From positions 1-64,000 of the forward strand of contig NZ_FYDG01000009.1 of assembly GCF_900187365.1 (NCBI RefSeq): 64,000 nt of DNA. The letters run 5' to 3'. This DNA comes from Rhodoblastus acidophilus (lineage in GTDB: Bacteria; Pseudomonadota; Alphaproteobacteria; Rhizobiales; Beijerinckiaceae). The notes below the pieces were generated by a model. The model worked only from the letters and a program-made list of their open reading frames with translations, ran no database searches and was not told the origin of the DNA. Shown one piece after another: positions 16,813 through 26,291 of the stretch. Positions within the stretch are counted from its first letter, which is position 1. The number at the start of each line of letters is the position of its first letter. The position numbers and the translations under genes are program-made.

Positions 16813-18351
16813 ATGGAGAATGTCACCGCAGAGATGATCGCGCGCGGCCGTTTCGACGGGCGCTCACCCGAACGACGACGCATGGCCAATCGTCTGCGGG
16901 AAGCCCGCGAGAAATTGAGCTCGGCGCGCGCCGGCAACGTCAATTTCGATCTCGAACTGCTGCGCCTCTACGCCGAGGGGCGCATCGCGGCGATTCTGCC
17001 GCAGATTATGATGTGCCAGGCGATCGCGGCGATGACCACCTTGTGGCTGCCGACCCTGGTCGTGCTGATCTGGCTCAGCTTCACCCTCAGCGCGCTGGCG
17101 CTCGCCTGCCTGCTCGCGCGCCGTTTCCTGAAACTGGACCGCGCCGAACTCGACGCCCGCGCCTGGTACGCGCGCTTCACCTTCGCGGAAGCCGTCAACG
17201 GCGCCGCCTGGGCCTCGTTCGCCATTCTCATGGCCGGGGTCGGCGATCACTGGGCGACCACCTATGTGATGGTGGTGTTCATGCTGGCGGCGGCCATCCA
17301 CACCGTGGTCGCGGCTTTCGTGCCGGCGGCGGTCTATGCCGTGCTGGCGCCGCTGGCGGCGGGCGTGGTGTTCTATATGGCGCCCACCACCTTGCAGGGG
17401 CCGGTCGCGCCGCTCACCCTGCTGGCGTGCGCCACCTTGCTCTATTTCGTCATTCTCGCCCGCCGCATTTACGCCAGCCATATCGATTCGCTGGCGTTCC
17501 AGTCGGAAAAGGACATGCTGATCGCCGAGCTGGAGCAGGCCAAGGCCAATTCCGACGAGGCGCGCCGCCGCGCCGAGGAGGCGAGCCTCGCCAAGTCGCG
17601 CTTCCTCGCCACCATGTCGCATGAATTGCGCACGCCGCTGAACGCCATCCTCGGTTTTTCCGAAGTGATGAAGAACGAGCTGTTCGGCGCCCATGCGGTG
17701 GCGGCCTATCGCGACTATTGCAACGACATTCATGCGAGCGGCACGCATCTGCTGATGCTCATCAACGAGATTCTCGACCTGTCGCGCGTCGAGGCCGGGC
17801 GCTACGAGCTGAAGGAGGAATCGGTTTCGCTGCCCGGCGTGATCGACGATTGCCTGCGCCTGCTCACGCTGCGCGCCCGCAAGCGCGAAGTGACCATGAC
17901 CGATGTGGTCGAGCCCAATATGCCGCGCATCTGGGCGGACGAGCGCGCCATGCGCCAGGTCGCCCTGAACCTGCTCACCAACGCCATCAAGTTCACGCCG
18001 CCCGGCGGACAGGTGGTCGTGAAGGTCGGCTGGACCAAGGTCGGCGGCCAATATTTTTCCGTGCGCGACAATGGGCCGGGCATACCGGAAAACGAAATCC
18101 CCGTGATCATGTCCTCGTTCGGGCGCGGCTCGATGGCGCAGAAGAACGCCGACGAGGGCACCGGCCTCGGCCTGCCCATCGTCAAGGGACTGGTCGAACT
18201 GCACGGCGGCACCTTCACCCTGCGCTCGAAATTGCGCGAGGGCACGGAAGTGCTGGTCATCCTGCCGCCGGAGCGGGTGATGAACTCGCTGCCGCAAATG
18301 GCGGCGCCGGAGACAGCCGGACGCAAGCCCGGGCTGCGCGGGGCCGCCTGA
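16813..18351 (+). CDS. PleC/DivJ-like sensor histidine kinase
   Basis: 512 residues from the ATG at 16813 (a TTG five codons upstream is an alternative). Six hydrophobic segments span about residues 65-215 and a short coiled coil spans 230-262. The HisKA box with His270 is SHELRTPLNAILGFSEVM, followed by the FGAHAVAAYRDYCNDIHASG and EILDLSRVEAGRYEL signature shared with PleC/DivJ/PdhS kinases. The ATPase domain has NLLTNAIKFTPPGG, DNGPGIP and GTGLGLPIVKGLVELHGG. Such kinases feed DivK/CtrA-type cell-cycle circuits, but this assignment is inferred from similarity in the kinase core only. No regulator gene is adjacent; an MCP gene follows. Confidence 0.88.
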   Translation: MENVTAEMIARGRFDGRSPERRRMANRLREAREKLSSARAGNVNFDLELLRLYAEGRIAAILPQIMMCQAIAAMTTLWLPTLVVLIWLSFTLSALALACLLARRFLKLDRAELDARAWYARFTFAEAVNGAAWASFAILMAGVGDHWATTYVMVVFMLAAAIHTVVAAFVPAAVYAVLAPLAAGVVFYMAPTTLQGPVAPLTLLACATLLYFVILARRIYASHIDSLAFQSEKDMLIAELEQAKANSDEARRRAEEASLAKSRFLATMSHELRTPLNAILGFSEVMKNELFGAHAVAAYRDYCNDIHASGTHLLMLINEILDLSRVEAGRYELKEESVSLPGVIDDCLRLLTLRARKREVTMTDVVEPNMPRIWADERAMRQVALNLLTNAIKFTPPGGQVVVKVGWTKVGGQYFSVRDNGPGIPENEIPVIMSSFGRGSMAQKNADEGTGLGLPIVKGLVELHGGTFTLRSKLREGTEVLVILPPERVMNSLPQMAAPETAGRKPGLRGAA

Positions 18352-18500
18352 GAGCCCGTAAAACCAAGGAAACCAAGCCTCAAGGCGCAAGCGCTCAAGC
18401 TTGGCGAAAGCCAATTCCTCTATAAGATGACAGCACGTCCGGCAGGCCATCGCGCGCCCTCTGGCGCGCATGTCGTTTCGCGCATCGTCTGGAGGCCCGC

Positions 18501-20192
18501 GTGGCGCTGTCCCATCTGAATATCCGAGCCAAGCTTCTGCTGATCTTCGCGGCGGCCATGATCTTGATCTTCGGCGTGGTCGGCTTCGGCGCGTCCCGGG
18601 CCTCCCAGGGCCTCACGGCGTTCGAAACGCAGGTGATGGCCGGCGAATCCGACGCCATTCGCGTCGAAGCGATGGAAAACGCATTCAAAACGCAGGTCCA
18701 GGAATGGAAGAACGTGCTGCTGCGCGGCAAGAAGCCCGAGGCGCTCTCGAAATACTGGAAGCAGTTTGAGGAGCAGGAAGCCGATGTCCGCGCGCGCTGC
18801 GCGCGCCTGCAACAGAGCGTGACCGACCCCGAGGCGGCGTCCTTGCTGACCCAGTTCACCGCCGCCCATGACGCTTTGGGCAAGGCCTATCGCGCGGGAC
18901 TGGAGAAATTCCGCGACGCCGGATTCGATTCGGCGGCGGGCGACGCCGCCGTGACCGGAATCGACCGCCAGCCGACCGAATTGCTGACGCAGGCGCGCAA
19001 ACGCCTGGTCGCCCTCGCCGAAGCCACGGCTGCGACGGTCGCGGGCGAGACGCATCAGGCGATGCAGTTCAGCCTGATCGCCTTGCTGGCGGTCGGCGCC
19101 GCCGCCGTCGCGCTGTTCGTCGTCACGGTCAACGGAACGATCAGCCATCCGCTGGCCAAGGTGGTCGCCACGCTGGAGCGGTTGGCGGGCGGCGATATCG
19201 CGATCACGGTCGAAGGCGTGACGCGCAAGGATGAAATCGGCGTGCTCGCGCGATCGGTCGATGTGTTTCGCAAGCTGATGGCCGAACGCGAGAACATGCG
19301 TCAGGCCCAGGAGCGCCAGCGCGAAGAAAATCTCAAGGCCCAGCGTCAGGCGACCCTTGCGCTGGCGGATTCCCTCGAGAACCGGGTGCGCGACATCGTC
19401 ATGGCCATCGCCGCCGCCTCCAGGGAATTGCATGGCGCCGCCAACGCCCTGTCCGCCAATGCGGAGCAGACCAAGCGCCAGATCTCGACGGTGGCGACGG
19501 CGACCGACCAGGCCAGCGCCAATGTGGTGACGGTCGCCTCCGCCGGGACCGAGCTGTCAGCCTCGATCACGGAAATCTCGCGGCAGGCGAGCCAGGCGGC
19601 CAGCACGGTCGAGGCGGCGGCGGCGGAGGCCGGCGCGGTCACGCGCACCGTCGCGCAACTGTCCGATTCGGCCGCCCGGATCGGCGAAGTGGTCATCCTG
19701 ATCGACAACATCGCCAGCCAGACCAATCTTCTGGCCTTGAACGCCACGATCGAGGCGGCGCGCGCCGGCGAAGCCGGCAAGGGCTTCGCCGTGGTCGCCA
19801 GCGAGGTCAAGACGCTCGCCAGCGGAACCGCCAAGGCCACGCAGGAAATCATCAGCCAGATCAACACGGTCCAGCATGAGACCGATGCGGCGGTCGCCGC
19901 CATCGAGGGCATGACCCGCACCATCGGGCGCATTCACGAAATGTCGGGGGCCATCGCCGCCGCCGTCGAGGAGCAGGGCGCCGCCACCGCCGAAATCGCC
20001 GTTCACGTCGATGAAGCCTCGCAACGCACGCGCGAGGTCGCCGCCAACGGCCACGGCGTCGCCCAGGCGGCGGGCGAGACCGGCGAAATGGCGGTCATCG
20101 TGCTGAAATCGACGGAAACGCTCATGGGGCAAAGCCAGACCCTTGAGCGCGCCATGTCGTCGTTTCTTGCCGAAATCCGCGGCGCGGCTTAA
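18501..20192 (+). CDS. Methyl-accepting chemotaxis protein
   Basis: 563 residues. TM1 is at about 11-31, a ~160-residue helical periplasmic sensor follows (Trp69 and Trp86 in a four-helix-bundle-like region), TM2 is at about 190-211, then HAMP and a long coiled coil. The signalling tip is [20 protein letters not shown] / [18 protein letters not shown] near residues 395-440. It relays ligand or redox signals to CheA/CheW. The start is GTG with a TGGAGG ribosome-binding site six bases upstream. No CheB/CheR-binding pentapeptide was found at the C-terminus. The gene ends inside a palindrome that is duplicated just downstream. Confidence 0.93.
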   Translation: MALSHLNIRAKLLLIFAAAMILIFGVVGFGASRASQGLTAFETQVMAGESDAIRVEAMENAFKTQVQEWKNVLLRGKKPEALSKYWKQFEEQEADVRARCARLQQSVTDPEAASLLTQFTAAHDALGKAYRAGLEKFRDAGFDSAAGDAAVTGIDRQPTELLTQARKRLVALAEATAATVAGETHQAMQFSLIALLAVGAAAVALFVVTVNGTISHPLAKVVATLERLAGGDIAITVEGVTRKDEIGVLARSVDVFRKLMAERENMRQAQERQREENLKAQRQATLALADSLENRVRDIVMAIAAASRELHGAANALSANAEQTKRQISTVATATDQASANVVTVASAGTELSASITEISRQASQAASTVEAAAAEAGAVTRTVAQLSDSAARIGEVVILIDNIASQTNLLALNATIEAARAGEAGKGFAVVASEVKTLASGTAKATQEIISQINTVQHETDAAVAAIEGMTRTIGRIHEMSGAIAAAVEEQGAATAEIAVHVDEASQRTREVAANGHGVAQAAGETGEMAVIVLKSTETLMGQSQTLERAMSSFLAEIRGAA

Positions 20193-20242
20193 GCCGCGCC
20201 GGTTGGCCGAAATCCGCGGCGCGGCCCGAGCCGCGCCGGATC
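20169..20242. repeat. Tandem 37-bp duplication at the MCP 3' end
   Basis: The 20 bases from 20169 (GCCGAAATCCGCGGCGCGGC) recur exactly at 20206. Two units of 37 bases therefore sit head to tail across the stop codon of the MCP gene, each ending in a palindrome. Confidence 0.85.
20181..20237. terminator. Two consecutive palindromic hairpins between MCP gene and cobT
   Basis: The first palindrome, GGCGCGGCTTAAGCCGCGCC (20181-20200), is perfect and contains the TAA stop. The second (20218-20237) is the same with a CCGA centre. Neither is followed by a T run; they separate two convergent genes and may act as a bidirectional end or a transcript stabiliser. Confidence 0.45.
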
Positions 20243-20247
20243 GCGGC

Positions 20248-21264
20248 TTACGCCTTGTTGTCGACGCCGGCGGACGAGAACGTCGCCATGTCCCGGTGAC
20301 AGGCGACCGCCGCCTTGACGATCCCCATCGCCAAAGCCGCGCCCGAGCCTTCGCCCAGCCGCATGCCCAGGTCGAGCAGCGGCTTTTTGCCGAAACGCCG
20401 CAACACCTCGCCATGAGCGCCTTCCGGCGAGCGATGGCCGGCGAGGCAATGATCGAGCGTGGACGGGTCGATGGCGTGCAGGATGGCGGCGGCGGCGCAG
20501 GCGACATAGCCGTCGAGCAGGACGGGAATGCGCTCCATGCGCGCGGCGAGAATGCCGCCGGCCATGGCCGCGATCTCGCGCCCGCCCAGCCGCCGCAGCA
20601 CTTCCCAGGGATCGGTCAGTTCAGGCTTGTGCAGGGCGACGGCCCGCTCCACCGCGGAAATCTTGCGCTGCAACCCGGCGTCGTCGAGGCCGGTGCCGCG
20701 CCCCACCCAATCGGCGGCGGCCCCGCCGTAGAGCGCGTGATAGATAGCCGCGGCCGAGGTGGTGTTGCCAATGCCCATTTCGCCGAACGCCAGCAGGTCG
20801 GCGCCGCCGGCGATCGCCTCCATGCCGAACGCGACGGTGCCGGCGCATTCGCGCGCCTCCATCGCCGGCGCCTCGCAGAAATCCTTGGTGGGAATCTGCA
20901 ACGCCAGTTCAAACACTTTGAGACCCGCCCCCCAGGTGGCGCAGATCTGGTTGACGGCGGCGCCGCCGGCGGAAAAATTCTTCAGCATCTGCTCGGTGAC
21001 GCTGGAGGGAAACGGCGAGACCCCCTGCGCGGTGACGCCGTGATTGCCGGCGAAAACGACGACGGTCGGGCGTTCGATGGTCGGGCTCTCCTTGCCCTGC
21101 CAGGCCGCGAGATGTTCGACGATTTCCTCCAGCCGCCCCAGCGCGCCCGGCGGCTTGGTCAGCTGCGCGTCGCGGGCGCGCACCGCCGCCACCGCTTCGG
21201 CGGAGGCCGTGGGCATCGTCTTGATCAGGATGTTGAGGTCGTCGAAGGGATGTTCGCTGGACAT
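20248..21264 (-). CDS. cobT: Nicotinate-nucleotide--dimethylbenzimidazole phosphoribosyltransferase
   Basis: 338 residues, close to the family norm. It makes alpha-ribazole phosphate for the lower ligand of cobalamin. Visible family blocks are LTKPPGALGRLEEI near the N-terminus, VFAGNHGVTAQGVSPFP, the phosphate-loop-like FGEMGIGNTTSAAA and the catalytic-region HRSPEGAHG. No cobalamin riboswitch is visible in the 100 bases upstream. It lies 103 bases downstream of the Cca-like gene on the same strand and could be co-transcribed with it and ispH. No other cob genes are in the window. Confidence 0.96.
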   Translation of the reverse strand: MSSEHPFDDLNILIKTMPTASAEAVAAVRARDAQLTKPPGALGRLEEIVEHLAAWQGKESPTIERPTVVVFAGNHGVTAQGVSPFPSSVTEQMLKNFSAGGAAVNQICATWGAGLKVFELALQIPTKDFCEAPAMEARECAGTVAFGMEAIAGGADLLAFGEMGIGNTTSAAAIYHALYGGAAADWVGRGTGLDDAGLQRKISAVERAVALHKPELTDPWEVLRRLGGREIAAMAGGILAARMERIPVLLDGYVACAAAAILHAIDPSTLDHCLAGHRSPEGAHGEVLRRFGKKPLLDLGMRLGEGSGAALAMGIVKAAVACHRDMATFSSAGVDNKA

Positions 21265-21367
21265 GTCGGCTCACGCATTGAGAATCGTGGGCCGCTCTTA
21301 AAACATGATCGCGCAAAGGGGAAATCGCTCAGGCGCAAACCGGCGCCGTTTTGATTTTGCGCAAAGC

Positions 21368-22252
21368 TCACGACTCGCCGCAGGAACTCAGCGCCAGCGC
21401 CACCGCGGCGGCCCGCGCCTCGCGCAGCGCCTCGATGTCGCGCGGCGGCGCGTCCAGTTCGAGACAGGCCAGGCGCGCCGCCTCGATCAGCCGCGCCTTG
21501 GGCCAGGCCGCGCCGGAACGGCCGGGATAGGCCCGATAATCGCAGGCGCAGACGTTGATGAACAGATCGAAACGGGCCGGCGCGTCGAAAGCGCCGTTGC
21601 GCTCCAGCAGCATCGCCAGCGAGCCCGCGCGCATCCGCGAGACTTTTTGGGCGCGCTCGCATTCGTGCAGGGACTGCAAGGCGAGGTCGCGACACTCCTG
21701 CGGGACGCCGAGACGCTCCGCCAAGGCGAGCAGGCGCGGCTCGCCCCGCTCGATATGGCGATAATGCGCCGGCAAATGTTCGCGCGGCGAATCCGATTTG
21801 CCGACATCTTTCGTCAGCAGCGCGAAACGCACCGACACCGGCGCGCCGATCCGGGCGGCGTCGTCCAGCGCCGCCTCGATCAGCAGGCCGAGATCGACCC
21901 CGGCCGGCCCGGCGGCGATTTGCGGCACGCCGTAGAGCGCGTCGACTTCGGGCAGAATCTGCTCCAGCGCCCCGATTTCATGCAGATAATGCAACATCCG
22001 GCCGGGCGCGGCGCCCATCAGCCCACGCGAAAATTCGGGCCAGACATTTTCGGGCGCAACGTCGAGCAGGAAGCCGGCCTCGATCTGGCGCGCCAACAGG
22101 TCGAGTTCGTCGGGGTCCGCCGCCCCGCCTTCGGCCAGCAGGGCGACATGGCGCAGCAGGCCAAGGCCGGGATCGAGTTGGGCGAAGGATTGTGGCAAGG
22201 CGGTCTCCCCAGATCGCGGTTTACGCGGTCCGCGCAAACCCCTTGCCAACAT
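21368..22252 (-). CDS. Cca-like HD-region protein lacking nucleotidyltransferase head
   Basis: 294 residues. Residues about 65-215 match the neck and HD region of bacterial multifunctional CCA-adding enzymes (ENVWPEFSRGLMGAAPGRML, ALEQILPEVDALYGVP, VRFALLTKDVGKSDSP, PAHYRHIERGEPRLL). The N-terminal GGxxRD/DxD polymerase head is absent, and ispH lies only 15 bases upstream, so it has not been missed. The HD pair itself reads Lys148-Asp149 in place of His-Asp, though His163 and His166 are kept. It is therefore unlikely to add CCA and may not be an ordinary phosphohydrolase. A tRNA-binding or degenerate role is inference. Confidence 0.8.
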   Translation of the reverse strand: MLARGLRGPRKPRSGETALPQSFAQLDPGLGLLRHVALLAEGGAADPDELDLLARQIEAGFLLDVAPENVWPEFSRGLMGAAPGRMLHYLHEIGALEQILPEVDALYGVPQIAAGPAGVDLGLLIEAALDDAARIGAPVSVRFALLTKDVGKSDSPREHLPAHYRHIERGEPRLLALAERLGVPQECRDLALQSLHECERAQKVSRMRAGSLAMLLERNGAFDAPARFDLFINVCACDYRAYPGRSGAAWPKARLIEAARLACLELDAPPRDIEALREARAAAVALALSSCGES

Positions 22253-22267
22253 GCCGACGAACGGACG

Positions 22268-23227
22268 TCAGGCGACCTCTTCGCGCAACTGGCGCGGCAG
22301 CGGGAACGAGACGTCCTCAGTGGCCGTGGTCACCGTCTCGATGTCCAGCTCGAACTTTTCCGCGAAAGCGTTGAGGATTTCCTCCACCAGCACTTCCGGC
22401 GCCGAAGCGCCGGCGGTGACGCCCAGCGACTTGATGCCCTCGAACTTGGTCCAGTCGATATCGTCCGCCCGCAGCACCAGTTGCGAGGTCTTGCAGCCGC
22501 TGCGCTCCGCCACTTCGCGCAGACGCTGCGAATTGGAGGAATTGGGCGAACCGACCACGACAAAAGCGTCAACCTTGTCGGCGATCGCCTTCACCGCCGC
22601 CTGGCGGTTGGTGGTGGCGTAGCAGATGTCCTGGCGGTGCGGCCCGATAATGCCGGGATAGCGCGCTTGCAAGGCCGCGACCACCGCCGACATGTCGTCG
22701 ATCGACAGGGTGGTCTGCGTCACATAGGCGAGCGGTTCGTCCGGCGAGAACGGCAGCGCCGCCACGTCTTCCGCGCTCTCGACCAGAATGACCGACCCTT
22801 CGGGCAATTGCCCCATGGTGCCGACCACTTCCGGGTGGCCCTTGTGGCCGACCAGAATGATTTTCAGGTCGCGGCGGTGATGGAACTCCGCCTCCAGATG
22901 CACCTTCTTCACCAGCGGGCAGGTAGCGTCGATGGCCAAAAGATTGCGGCGCTCGGCCTCGGCGGGCACGTCCTTGGGCACGCCATGGGCGGAGAAGATC
23001 ACGGGCTGGCGGCCGTCGGGCGCCTCATCCAGCTCCTCGATGAAGACCGCGCCCTTTTTCTTCAGGGTCTCCACGACATAGCGGTTATGGACGATTTCGT
23101 GGCGCACATAGACGGGCGCGCCGAATTTGGCCAGCGCCTGTTCGACGACATTGATCGCCCGGACCACGCCGGCGCAAAAACCGCGCGGCGCGCAAAGGAG
23201 GATTTTCAGGGTCGGCTTCTGGCTCAT
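22268..23227 (-). CDS. ispH: 4-hydroxy-3-methylbut-2-enyl diphosphate reductase
   Basis: 319 residues from the ATG at 23227, which has GAGGA just upstream. It is the last enzyme of the MEP isoprenoid pathway, making IPP and DMAPP. The iron-sulfur cysteines are visible: Cys12 in [15 protein letters not shown], a second in [11 protein letters not shown] and a third in the [10 protein letters not shown] region. The catalytic [10 protein letters not shown] and TAGASAP motifs are present. A Cca-like gene and cobT follow on the same strand. Confidence 0.97.
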   Translation of the reverse strand: MSQKPTLKILLCAPRGFCAGVVRAINVVEQALAKFGAPVYVRHEIVHNRYVVETLKKKGAVFIEELDEAPDGRQPVIFSAHGVPKDVPAEAERRNLLAIDATCPLVKKVHLEAEFHHRRDLKIILVGHKGHPEVVGTMGQLPEGSVILVESAEDVAALPFSPDEPLAYVTQTTLSIDDMSAVVAALQARYPGIIGPHRQDICYATTNRQAAVKAIADKVDAFVVVGSPNSSNSQRLREVAERSGCKTSQLVLRADDIDWTKFEGIKSLGVTAGASAPEVLVEEILNAFAEKFELDIETVTTATEDVSFPLPRQLREEVA

Positions 23228-23376
23228 ATCGTCCTCATGGTTGAGGCTTTTTTCAGCAGGGCGCGGCCGGGTGTCAAGCGGAAGCTTGGTCGCGCGCAGC
23301 GCCCGCCCCCCTTTTGCCGCGTTCTCGCTATAAACGGGGAAAGCGGCGATTCGGCCGCCTCCCAAACGAAAAATCC

Positions 23377-25242
23377 ATGCAAGACCTGACCGGCGAGACC
23401 TCCTTCCTGGTTCCGACTCTCATCCTGCTCGGCTCCGCGGTGATCTTCGCGCCGCTGTTCCGCCTCGCAGGCCTAGGTTCGGTGATCGGCTATCTGGCCG
23501 CCGGCATGATCATCGGCCCGTCCGGGCTGGCGCTGGTCGCCGACCCGCGCATGACCCTGAACATCGCCCAGCTCGGCGTCGTGCTGCTGCTGTTCCTGAT
23601 CGGCCTGTCGCTCAAGCCCGCGCGCCTGCGCGCCATGCGCCGCGACATCGTGGTGATCGGCGTGACGCAAATGGCGCTGACGGCGGTCCCGATCGGGCTC
23701 GCCGCCTGGATAATGCTGGGCCTGACCCCGTTCGGGGCGGTGGCGACGGGCGTCGCGCTGGCGTTCTCGTCCACCGCCATCGCCATGCAATTGCTGGACG
23801 AGCGCGGCGACGCGCAAACCACCTACGGCCGCCGCGCCTTCGCCGTTCTGCTGGCGCAGGACATTGCGGTGGCGCCGCTGCTCGCGGCCATTCCCTTCTT
23901 CGGCGGCGGCTCGTCGCTGACCGGCGCCATGCATGACGCGCTGATCGACCTGTCCAAGGCCTTCGCGGCGCTGGCGTTCGTCATTCTCGCCGGCCATTGG
24001 GCGCTGAACCCGCTGTTTCGCCTGCTGGCGCGGGCTGGCGCGCGCGAAATCCTCACCGCCGCCGCCCTGCTGGTCGTGCTCGGCGCCGCCGTGCTGATGC
24101 AGTCGGTCGGCATGTCCATGGCGCTCGGCGCTTTCCTAGCCGGCATCTTGCTGTCCGAATCCCATTTCCGCCACCAGCTCGAAGCCGATATCGAGCCGTT
24201 TCGGGGGCTGCTGATGGGCCTGTTCTTCATGTCGGTGGGCATGTCGGTCGACCGCCGCCTGATCGCCGAGCATATCGGCTGGCTGGCCGGGGCCTCGGCG
24301 GCGCTGCTGGCGGTCAAGACCGGGCTGATGTTCGTGCTGTTCCGCCTCAACGGCGCCTCGAAACGGGAATCGCTCAGCGCGGCGGGCGTGCTGACGCCGG
24401 CGGGCGAATTCTCCTTCGCCATCTTCCCGCTGGCGGCCCAGACCGCCCTGATCCCCGCCGCCGATTCCAGCCTGCTGTCGGCGCTGGCCGCCATCGCCAT
24501 GGTGGTCGGCCCGTTCCTGGCGAAAGTCACCGATTTCCTGATCGCGCGCTTCGTCCCGGCGCCCGCCGCGGAGGAAACGGAGGCCCTGCCCCCGGTGGTC
24601 GTGCCCAAGGCGCGGCGCGGAAAAATCCTGGTGGTCGGCTTCGGCCGCTTCGGCCAGATCGCGGTGCAGCCGCTGCTGGCCGAACGCATCGACGTCACCG
24701 TGATCGACACCTCCGTCGAGCGCATTCGCAACGCCGGCAAGTTCGGTTTCAAGGTCTATTATGGCGACGGCTGCCGGCTCGACGTGCTGCGCGCCGCCGG
24801 CGCCGGCGAGGTCCGGATCATCGCCGTCTGCGTCGGCGAGCGCGACAAGGCCAACGCCATCGTCGCCCTGTGCCGCGAGAATTTCCCGGTCGCCAAGATT
24901 TTCGTGCGCGCCTATGACCGCATCCACGCCATCGACCTGCTCGAACGCGGCGTCGATTTCCAGATGCGCGACACGCTGGAATCCGCCTTCGCCTTTGGCG
25001 GCGCGGCTCTCACTGAGCTGACCGGCGACGCCGAGCGCGCCCGCGAGGGCGTCGAGGCGGCGCGCAGCCGCGACCTCGACCGGCTGGCGATTCAGCAGGC
25101 CGGCGGGCCGCCGCCGCCTTATTTGCCGCCCGACCGGCCGCGCTTCACGCCGGAACCTTTGGTCAAGCCCGCAGGCAAGTCCCGAGGCCTGACCAAGGAG
25201 AGTCAAGACATAGTCGAAGGCGCCGATCCGAAAAACATGTGA
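23377..25242 (+). CDS. KefB/KefC-type K+/H+ antiporter
   Basis: 621 residues from the ATG at 23377. An N-terminal CPA2 cation/proton antiporter domain of about 12 helices (residues 5-400) includes [19 protein letters not shown], the [17 protein letters not shown] motif and the core [11 protein letters not shown] cytosolic RCK-N domain from about residue 412 has the Rossmann motif [11 protein letters not shown] and an acidic strand end (VTVIDTS). Kef systems expel K+ when gated by glutathione adducts; NAD(P)/glutathione binding is inferred. The C-terminal ~80 residues are Pro-rich and unlike RCK-C. gshA lies two genes downstream. Confidence 0.92.
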   Translation: MQDLTGETSFLVPTLILLGSAVIFAPLFRLAGLGSVIGYLAAGMIIGPSGLALVADPRMTLNIAQLGVVLLLFLIGLSLKPARLRAMRRDIVVIGVTQMALTAVPIGLAAWIMLGLTPFGAVATGVALAFSSTAIAMQLLDERGDAQTTYGRRAFAVLLAQDIAVAPLLAAIPFFGGGSSLTGAMHDALIDLSKAFAALAFVILAGHWALNPLFRLLARAGAREILTAAALLVVLGAAVLMQSVGMSMALGAFLAGILLSESHFRHQLEADIEPFRGLLMGLFFMSVGMSVDRRLIAEHIGWLAGASAALLAVKTGLMFVLFRLNGASKRESLSAAGVLTPAGEFSFAIFPLAAQTALIPAADSSLLSALAAIAMVVGPFLAKVTDFLIARFVPAPAAEETEALPPVVVPKARRGKILVVGFGRFGQIAVQPLLAERIDVTVIDTSVERIRNAGKFGFKVYYGDGCRLDVLRAAGAGEVRIIAVCVGERDKANAIVALCRENFPVAKIFVRAYDRIHAIDLLERGVDFQMRDTLESAFAFGGAALTELTGDAERAREGVEAARSRDLDRLAIQQAGGPPPPYLPPDRPRFTPEPLVKPAGKSRGLTKESQDIVEGADPKNM

Positions 25243-25362
25243 CAAATTGGCGCCTTGGCTCAAGCTTTGGCCGGGGAAGCTCGTCAAGTGTCTTATTTTG
25301 CGCTAACGTCGCAGCGCCCCGTTCAAATTCGAGAACGCCTGTGAATGTCCCGAGAGGCGCAA

Positions 25363-26115
25363 ATGGTTGATCTTCCTTCCCTTGTTCAGGCCGCGCATGG
25401 CGGCGAAGTCGTTGGCAACCTCGCCCAACAGTTCGGTCTCTCGTCGGCGCAGACCCAGGCGGCGGTTGATTCGCTGACCTCCGCGGTCGCCCAGGGCTTG
25501 CAAAATCAACTTCAGAGCGCGCAAGGGCGTGATTCGATCATCGCCGCGTTGAACGCGCCGACGCACCAGCAAGCCTACGCCGATCCCGCCGCCGCGCAAT
25601 CTCCCGAAGTGGCGGAAGCCGGCAAAGGCCTGCTCGAACGCATCTTCGGCGTGGACGGGGTCGGACAGGTGGTCAATCACATTGTGGCGGAAACCGGCGT
25701 GGAGGCGGGCACGCTTCACGCTCTGGCGTCCACGGTCGCCGCGATCGTGGCGGGCGGCGTCGCCAAGGCGCTGGCCGAAGTCGAGCCAGCCGCTGCGCAA
25801 GCCGAGCCGGAGTTCGAGCCGGAACCCGAACCCGCGCCGGACGAATCCCTGAAGGTCAAGGGTTCCAATGGCCCCGGCGCCGTCCTCGGCCGCGTCGTCA
25901 ACCCGCTGTTCAATGCGCTGTTCAGCCCCCTGGCCAAAGGCAAGAAGGCCGCGCCGGCCGCGCCTGCGCGTGCGCCCGCCCCGGTTCCGGCCCCCGAGCC
26001 CGTCGTGGCCAAGGCCGCGCCGGCGCAAGCCGACGTGCTGGACGACCTGCTCAAATCCTGCCACACGCCCGCGTCGTTGCAGGCCGTTCTCAGCGAGGTT
26101 TTCGCGAAACGCTGA
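25363..26115 (+). CDS. DUF937 domain protein
   Basis: 250 residues from the ATG at 25363, which has GAGAGG five bases upstream; an ATG six codons earlier is possible. Residues about 1-60 match the DUF937 pattern (LPSLVQAAHGGEVVGNLAQQ, then LSSAQTQAAVDSLTSAV). A second domain around residues 95-145 contains FGVDGVGQVVNHIVAETGV, followed by a Glu/Pro-rich linker (EPEFEPEPEPAPDE) and a Pro/Ala-rich tail. There is no signal peptide. YidB-like DUF937 proteins have no settled function. Confidence 0.8.
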   Translation: MVDLPSLVQAAHGGEVVGNLAQQFGLSSAQTQAAVDSLTSAVAQGLQNQLQSAQGRDSIIAALNAPTHQQAYADPAAAQSPEVAEAGKGLLERIFGVDGVGQVVNHIVAETGVEAGTLHALASTVAAIVAGGVAKALAEVEPAAAQAEPEFEPEPEPAPDESLKVKGSNGPGAVLGRVVNPLFNALFSPLAKGKKAAPAAPARAPAPVPAPEPVVAKAAPAQADVLDDLLKSCHTPASLQAVLSEVFAKR

Positions 26116-26196
26116 GCCGGGGTTCCGCAAGCGCAGCTTGCGGCCTCGCCAGATTGCGCAAATCGTGGCCACGCTTTATCTAGGGGTCGTGACGCG

Positions 26197-26220
26197 AGGC
26201 GTCGGCGCTCGCCGACGCCT
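26197..26220. terminator. Hairpin between DUF937 gene and gshA
   Basis: AGGCGTCGGCG (26197-26207) pairs perfectly with CGCCGACGCCT (26210-26220), an 11-bp stem with a 2-base centre. It lies 82 bases after the DUF937 stop. No T run follows, so it is only a possible terminator or stabilising element. Confidence 0.4.
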
Positions 26221-26291
26221 CCGCGTTCATGTGGATCGTTGGCGGTGGGCCCGCTGGCCCGCCCCTGCAGAAAACGTGTCGAAAGATTTTC

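Noticed and set aside
21265-21367. Cobalamin riboswitch upstream of cobT
   Set aside because: Only about 100 bases are available and no B12-box-like sequence was found.
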